Shown: positions 58,431 through 64,000 of the stretch, piece by piece
Layout: each line of letters opens with the position of its first letter
Position numbering within the stretch: the first letter of the stretch is position 1
NCBI GenBank assembly: GCA_963921425.1
Contig: OY992836.1
Coordinates: 17,997,614 to 18,061,613, forward strand
Direction: 5' to 3'
DNA length: 64,000 nt
Source: Dryas octopetala
Taxonomy: Eukaryota > Streptophyta > Magnoliopsida > Rosales > Rosaceae
Made by a program: the position numbers and the translations under genes
The notes under the pieces: model-generated
Seen by the model: the letters and a program-made list of their open reading frames with translations, nothing else
Told to the model about the DNA's origin: nothing
Database searches by the model: none

Positions 58431-61400
58431 ATTTTGCAGGCTTATTTTGCGAAATAATATTCGATAAACTAATTTAGAAGAAAAATTGATGAAAGTACCT
58501 TATTGCATATTCAAATTCAATCCGATTTACTACGTGAATTAAACTGATTTAATTAATAACAAATGAAATTGGCCTTTGTCCTTTGATCAATTATAACAGT
58601 GGAAGATCGATTTTGAGTATGTCAAATCTTACAAATAGTTTCAAGTTCCCGTGCATTTATATATTCAGCATCTAATTAGGTTAATTATTGTTTTTTTTTA
58701 TTTATAATTTGTACACGTATATATATATATATATTTTGAATTGTATCTTATGAGTGATCTGTGTGATTGGATTAAACATTTTTATGATAGTATTGCTTTG
58801 TAAATTGTAATTCAGGATTTTTTTTCTTCGTTGCTAAATAAATGGTTGAGTCTTTTGCTCACCCAAACATGACAGTTTGTCATTAGGTCCTCTCCCAATT
58901 ATTTTACAACTATGACCTATATGTCTATTGTGATCTATCACTTAATTTCTTTGTAAAGAAATGTGCTATCTGGGCTTTGGGCACCAAAAAAGAAATGTGC
59001 TATCTGATATATCTTTGTGCCATTACTTTCATCTTAATGATTTCATGAACTTTGGAACATGTGTTCTGAGATATAAGGAGAATACATTTTTATTTTTATT
59101 TTTTATGATTATGATTATGTATTGTATTTTTTATTTTTTTTTTAGATTAAGTATTGTATTAAGTCTTAACCCTTTCTTCCAAAAGAAATGACAAGTTGAA
59201 CACTTGAACCTGTTTAGATGGACCCGAGTTGGGGCCCTTTTTTTTTGACTAAAAAGGGCCCAAGTTGATTGCCTTACTTGGGTTTACTCCAGGGCAGACC
59301 AAAGTTATCCATTGCTTTACAACCTGTTCAAATGGGGTACCCCAACAACTGCAATTAGTGACCACTTTTAAGTTTTTCCCATAAATTAGCCATTCCTCTT
59401 CTACAGCCAGCAGTAAGTGTCACAAGATTGACATTTCATTTTTATGGTTCTGTATCATATTGGACTGTCTTTCCATCTTAAATGAATGTCTGAGCCATCC
59501 CATCCCAGCAGAATACATAGTGCCAAACAAGTTACTATTAGCCAGTCTGTCAATTTGCTTCCAGTTTCTTGCTCTTTTTTTGTTTTTCTTGAAATTTCAT
59601 AGGTCAATAATCAATGTGCTTTTTCTATACATTCAGCTTTGCATTTCCTCACCCACCTAACACTTACTCAGTATGTTTTCAGTGGGTTGCTTTAGTTTTA
59701 ACTTATTCTTTCAAACTGATGTTCTGAAATTCTTGATTTGGAGTCATGGTTTCCAAGACTCCTGTACTTTGTTTCATATATTTATTTTTCTCCCTTACGC
59801 ATTTTCAGGATTCTCTGCTATTTGTGCTGAAAAGGGTTCTCTGCTCTGTGGTGTAAAGGATTGTTTGAATAATGAAATGGACATTACTTAGTGGATAACC
59901 AATGTCTGTTCACGCACATAATTGATAATAGTTCAAACATGGAGAGAAAACAGGAATATTTGCACATTAGAGTTTTTTTTGGTCAGAAAGTTACATTTGC
60001 ACATTAGAGTTGGAGGGCACTAGTGCTACATGCTACATAGAACACGCATTTATATAAATCATGTAGAATTCATCTATATAAGTAGATCACACTTTTATTA
60101 GAGATGTGGTTTAAATAATTTTATTGTTACTAATACAATGATCATGTCAAGCGAAATTATAACCTAATTGATTCAAGATCTTGATTAGCATTATTAATAA
60201 ATGTTTCACTAAGCAAGCAAAATTACCAATTTTAAGGGGATCATGGGTTTAACTTAACTATCCCTGTGTGTGACTATTTTTGTTCTGCAAACCCTATAAG
60301 TTTTTATTTGTGCTAGTTTTAATTCTTATAATGCCACTTAGCCATGTTGATTGTCAGTCTCAATTAATTGATTACACGACCTTGCTTAATTTAATAACTA
60401 TAGCTGACTGCAGACTGCCCATGACCCATGTACAGTTTCATTTTTTATGGAGAACATCTCACGTTACGATTTCCTGGGCAGTAGTTGATGTGAATACTCA
60501 CGATTGTCAGTAAAATTAATTTTGTAAAAATCCATGTGCACATGACAATATTCCTACAGTTTGTTATTGCTTGGTGATTGACAATTTTACCATTTCTGAG
60601 GCTCAGACAAAAAAAAAAGACAAAGACAAAAACAAAGACAAAGACAAAAGTTACCAATTTAGAGCACTTGTTGACTAATTAGCCTACTGCTGTGTTCAGC
60701 TATTCTTTTGAGAGGTGTCATGCATGGAGAAACTAAGAAACTTTCCAATCCAATATCATTGTTGTTTGATGTCTAAAACAGAGATGTATATATGAATTCT
60801 AAGAATGAGAGGTTCATGGTTTTTTTTCCTTCATACATTAGTTGCCTTATGTCAAAGTCATAACATATCCTAGTTCTATTTTTGGTCTGATCATATCCTA
60901 GTTCTAACCTATTTTTTTTACTCTTCCTCACTGTTTGGGCTATTACTAGGGATTGCTATTAGTACTTTGGTTCTTATTTGAGTTACAAAATCATTTGAAA
61001 AAGTGGGTTAGGGTTACTCTGCATTTGCATATGAAGTGCTTTTTTGTATATTTAAACTAGAGAATGCTTGTTAGACCGAAAAGAAAAAAAAGCCAGAGAA
61101 TGTTTGATATAACGACTAAGACAATTGTCAATTATTAATATATGTAAAATTTCTTGTATACTTTATATATATTTACGGGCAATAGTTACATTCATAAGCA
61201 ATTGTGGTTGGCTCAGTCCTTAATGCTCGGTGAAATGACCTTAACCTACAACTTAGGAATGTCCAATTACTGCTTATATCTTGAGTTCTTGACATGAGAG
61301 AGTTCTACAAAACATGACTTGGTCTTTATGCCCACTCATATATAATAACTTCGGGCACACCTCAAAGGTATTATGGAGAGCTTGTTTTTGATACAAGGCT

Positions 61401-61563
61401 GAATGACATATGGTCAAAAAAATCTATACTTTAATGGTAAAAAAATGAATTTGTCAATATTTAAGGATTATAAAGTTTTTTTCTACAATAGAAGTATAGA
61501 ACGTTATATAACATGTGGACACACTGGTAACCTTTGAATTCAAATGAATTCACCTTTTCCATA
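58431..61563. other. No coding exon recognised
   Basis: AT-rich sequence with only short chance frames. (AT)n at 58718-58735 and an (ACAAAG)n-like run at 60606-60650. It could hold introns or non-coding exons of the transcript suggested at 58216. Confidence 0.4.
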
Positions 61564-61990
61564 TTAGGCCATCCACAGTGGTGAGAGTGAGCGTGAGAGT
61601 AAGACATAGCCTGAAAAGTGATTTTTTGGCCTGAAAAGTGATTTTTTGTCCTGAGAGTGAGAGTGATATGTGCTGAAGCTACAGTGGTGCTGAGAGTAAG
61701 AGCTGAGAGTAATGTAATTGTATATAATTAAATTAAGCCTAAGTTAGATTAAGTTATAGTTAAGTTATAATTTATAGTTTAAATATTTATAAAAATTATA
61801 CCATTAGTTTTATTTTAAAGAGATCTTTAATATAAGGTCAATATTGACTATATTTGAAATTATAATTTTATTACCTAAAATATAAATTCTATATTTTGTC
61901 TCCACCAATACCTTTATTTCATTTCACCAACATAAAACAAGAAAATTTAAGACAAACATAAATAAACATAAACAAATAAAACAAAAAACA

Positions 61991-62077
61991 ATCACAAACA
62001 AACACAAACAAACACAAAACGACAGCCACAAACACAAACACAAACACAAACACAAACACAAACACAAACAAACACAC
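61991..62077 (+). repeat. (ACAAAC)n microsatellite in the transposon
   Basis: Hexanucleotide run just beyond the transposase stop codon, probably in the transposase 3' untranslated region. Confidence 0.85.
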
Positions 62078-62111
62078 AATGGTATTGGAGACATCTTCAA
62101 CATTTCGGCGT

Positions 62112-63488
62112 TCATCGCCGGCGTCGGCCTCGTGCTTGGCCACGACTTCCTTCTCGCGTCCAAAGGTGCTGAACCAAATCATTCTTCAGTTGCCGGTGGA
62201 GTGTTGTTGACCGTATCAACCTAACCCGAGAAAGCCGTTGCTCTAAAAGAATTGGCTGATAACTTTGGCCTCCATCATATGGTTCAGTTTCATACCGTGC
62301 CACAGCCCGGGAGATTCTTTCCTGAACGTGGTCAATGTCATCGTCCGATTCATCGTTCTCGTTCTCTGGACGCTCGTCCTCAATGATCATGTTGTGCAAA
62401 ATTATGCATGTCTTCATAATATAGCCTAGATCATTGACATTCCATCCTCTGGCGGGCTTTTTTAGAATCTCCCATCTAGCCCTCAGAATCCCGAACGCCC
62501 TCTCGACATCTTTCCGGTAGGACTCTTGATATCTTGCAAATAGCTGACTTGCCTCTCCTACCGGATTCGTTATTGTTTGTATAAGCGTGGCCCATTTGGG
62601 ATAGATCCGATCCACTAGATAATACCCCATTGTGTAGTCATTGCCATTAACCTTATACTTGATCTGATGGTTTCGCATCTGCTCCTCATCATCAAAAAGG
62701 TGTGAGCCATCCAATACGTTGATGTCATTGTTGCTCCCTGGAAAACCAAAATTGGCATGCCAAATCCACGTGTCGTACCCGGCAACGGCCTCTAATATCA
62801 CAGTTGGGGTGTGATAATGGCCTTGATATGCCCCTTGTTGTCCTACTGGGCAATTTTTCCATTCCCAATGCATGCAATCCAGACTCCCTAGCATACCTGG
62901 GAATCCTCTTTTTTTAGCCTTACGCAATAGCCGTTGGAGATCAGCCACTGTTGGTGTGCGGAGGTATTCCGCTCCGTACACCTCCGGAATAACTCTTATG
63001 AACTTCTTGAATGACTCCAGCACTGTGGTTTGGGCAATTTGGAAGCCCTCGTTTGGGGCATCAGCCGAGTACCCAGCGGAGAGCATTCTCATGACCGAAG
63101 TCAGCTTTTGCTCTGGCGTACAGCCCCATCTTCCAGTAGCGTCTTGTCTTTGTTGGAAGTAGACATCTTTGTTGCACACATCTTGCATCATCTTTAAGAA
63201 TAGTGATTTCTTCATCCGATAGCGTCGTCGGAACATCTCTTCAGTATATCTTGCTCCAGGGTCGAAATAGTTGCTCATAATAAGACCATGGCCTAGTTGT
63301 CGGTCTCGAGGGATATATCGTCGTGGTTGGGATGTGCCTCCATGTATTGGCCTTCTTTCACTTCGTTGTTTATGTCGTCGGTAAGCAGCCATGGCACACG
63401 TCGTGATATTTGCGAGCTGGTCATCGTACATGTCTAGTTGTGCCTGAAACATCTCTTCATCTGAATCATAATTGTGGGGGGTAGACAT
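62112..63488 (-). CDS. PIF/Harbinger transposase (HARBI1-like DDE nuclease)
   Basis: Single uninterrupted frame of 458 residues, starting at the ATG at 63488. The DDE triad is complete: D204 in GSLDCMHWEWKNCP, D255 in FPGSNNDINVLDGSHLF and E329 in DVERAFGILRARW. Other family blocks are PTVADLQRLL, GYYLVDRIYPKWATL and IILHNMIIEDER. The usual DGIYP is DRIYP here. The N-terminal region (1-130) with MKKSLFLKMM and an acidic start is typical. The C-terminus is Arg/Gly-rich. The enzyme would cut and join the transposon ends with help from the MYB-like companion ORF. No frameshifts or stops, so the copy may be young or still functional. Confidence 0.95.
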   Translation of the reverse strand: MSTPHNYDSDEEMFQAQLDMYDDQLANITTCAMAAYRRHKQRSERRPIHGGTSQPRRYIPRDRQLGHGLIMSNYFDPGARYTEEMFRRRYRMKKSLFLKMMQDVCNKDVYFQQRQDATGRWGCTPEQKLTSVMRMLSAGYSADAPNEGFQIAQTTVLESFKKFIRVIPEVYGAEYLRTPTVADLQRLLRKAKKRGFPGMLGSLDCMHWEWKNCPVGQQGAYQGHYHTPTVILEAVAGYDTWIWHANFGFPGSNNDINVLDGSHLFDDEEQMRNHQIKYKVNGNDYTMGYYLVDRIYPKWATLIQTITNPVGEASQLFARYQESYRKDVERAFGILRARWEILKKPARGWNVNDLGYIMKTCIILHNMIIEDERPENENDESDDDIDHVQERISRAVARYETEPYDGGQSYQPILLEQRLSRVRLIRSTTLHRQLKNDLVQHLWTREGSRGQARGRRRR

Positions 63489-63586
63489 CCTGAAGCAAAG
63501 TGTAAACGAATTTTCTGCAATTACTAAGCAGGGTGAATTGGTGAAGGCACGACATGGTGAAATTTATAGACTAGGTGTGATAATGT

Positions 63587-63812
63587 AAACGAATCAAAAT
63601 CTTATCATCTTGGAAAATTAAACGAATCAGAATCTTATCATCTTGGAAAGTTAAACGAATCAAAATCTTATCATCAGTCATAACAGGCTATCTTATCATC
63701 TTGGAAAGTTAAACGAATCAGAATCTTATCATCTTGGAAAGTTAAACGAATCAAAATCTTATCATCAGTCATAACAGGCTATCTTATCATCTTGGAAAAG
63801 TAAAGGAATCCG
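63587..63812 (+). repeat. Nested tandem repeats between the two transposon ORFs
   Basis: A 33-bp unit (AAACGAATCAGAATCTTATC ... TTGGAAAGTT) alternates with a longer unit carrying AGTCATAACAGGCTATC; the pair (about 91 bp) occurs twice. Lies between companion ORF and transposase. Confidence 0.85.
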
Positions 63813-63905
63813 TGACATATTTAATAATAGGGTATTTTATTTTAATTCATAATAAAATGCATACATAAAGTACACGACAGAAATAGTTGGAAAAACAATG
63901 ACACG

Positions 63906-63998
63906 TCAGTCATATTGTGAAAAGTCAGTGTTGGGGAAGTACCCTCCCGAGCTTGACGTGCCCTGATTGGCCTCGTTAGCAGCACTTGCCCTCCACCT
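63906..63998 (-). CDS. C-terminal end of PIF/Harbinger companion ORF, partial
   Basis: Open minus-strand frame running in from the right edge and ending with TGA at 63906-63908. It encodes the last 30 residues, ASAANEANQGTSSSGGYFPN then TDFSQYD. A Ser/Gly-rich tail with YFP...DFSQYD, in this position upstream of the transposase, is what I expect for the MYB/SANT-like ORF1 of PIF elements. The start and the DNA-binding domain are outside the window, so the identity rests on position and tail style. Confidence 0.5.
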   Translation of the reverse strand, partial: RWRASAANEANQGTSSSGGYFPNTDFSQYD

Positions 63999-64000
63999 CG

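Larger units (their letters stand above)
61567..64000. mobile_element. PIF/Harbinger DNA transposon, left end and coding part; right end beyond window
   Basis: The left terminus starts GGCCATCCACAGTGGTGAGA right after TTA (61564-61566), the usual PIF/Harbinger target duplication and TIR style. Subterminal DNA (61590-61720) has repeated GAGAGTGAGAGT motifs and a doubled CCTGAAAAGTGATTTTTTG. Inside are an intact transposase (62112-63488) and the end of the companion ORF (63906-63998), both on the minus strand. The right TIR is outside the window. Confidence 0.88.

Overview
The window is nuclear DNA of a flowering plant. Genes have short exons separated by AT-rich GT-AG introns, intergenic DNA is very AT-rich and full of small non-autonomous DNA transposons, and every recognisable protein has a close angiosperm counterpart. 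The protein set and transposon style suit a woody eudicot (a rosid such as Rosaceae is plausible), but nothing here fixes the species.

Layout. At 0-3.4 kb there is a promoter-like left edge, then a four-exon minus-strand HAD phosphatase of the PHOSPHO1/PS2 type (1230-3366). At 3.7-6.3 kb there is a transposon cluster that includes one element nested inside a relative. At 7.4-8.9 kb there is a minus-strand receptor-like cytoplasmic kinase whose likely C-terminal tail lies in another frame. At 10.6-12.0 kb there is a probable solo LTR carrying a 39-bp minisatellite. At 12.9-16.5 kb there is a dispersed duplication and a Mutator-like MITE. At 17.7-18.4 kb there is a two-exon PHD-type zinc-finger gene.

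The largest gene (23630-35555, minus, 19 coding exons, 764 residues) encodes a WD40-TPR-WD40 protein matching ASG2/WDTC1, a CUL4-DDB1 substrate receptor, and ends in a farnesylation-type CaaX box. At 39.2-41.1 kb there is a minus-strand SAC51-type atypical bHLH gene. Its leader contains the family's conserved 53-residue upstream ORF, split by an intron, which is the translational switch known to respond to thermospermine.

From 42 to 57 kb I find no convincing gene. The DNA is AT-rich with at least six terminal-inverted-repeat elements that have readable target-site duplications, one tandem purine-rich duplication, and a GC-rich, G-box-containing island (54.0-54.7 kb) without a reading frame. 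A TATA-box promoter and short leader occur near 58.2 kb without a clear downstream gene. From 61567 to the right edge lies a PIF/Harbinger element with an intact DDE transposase and the end of its companion ORF; its far terminus is outside the window.

The host genes appear independent of one another: two are regulators of growth or hormone response (ASG2, SAC51-type), one is a kinase, one a phosphatase and one an uncharacterised zinc-finger protein. The strongest new-looking material is the set of dated or nested small transposon insertions and the structure of the SAC51-type leader.
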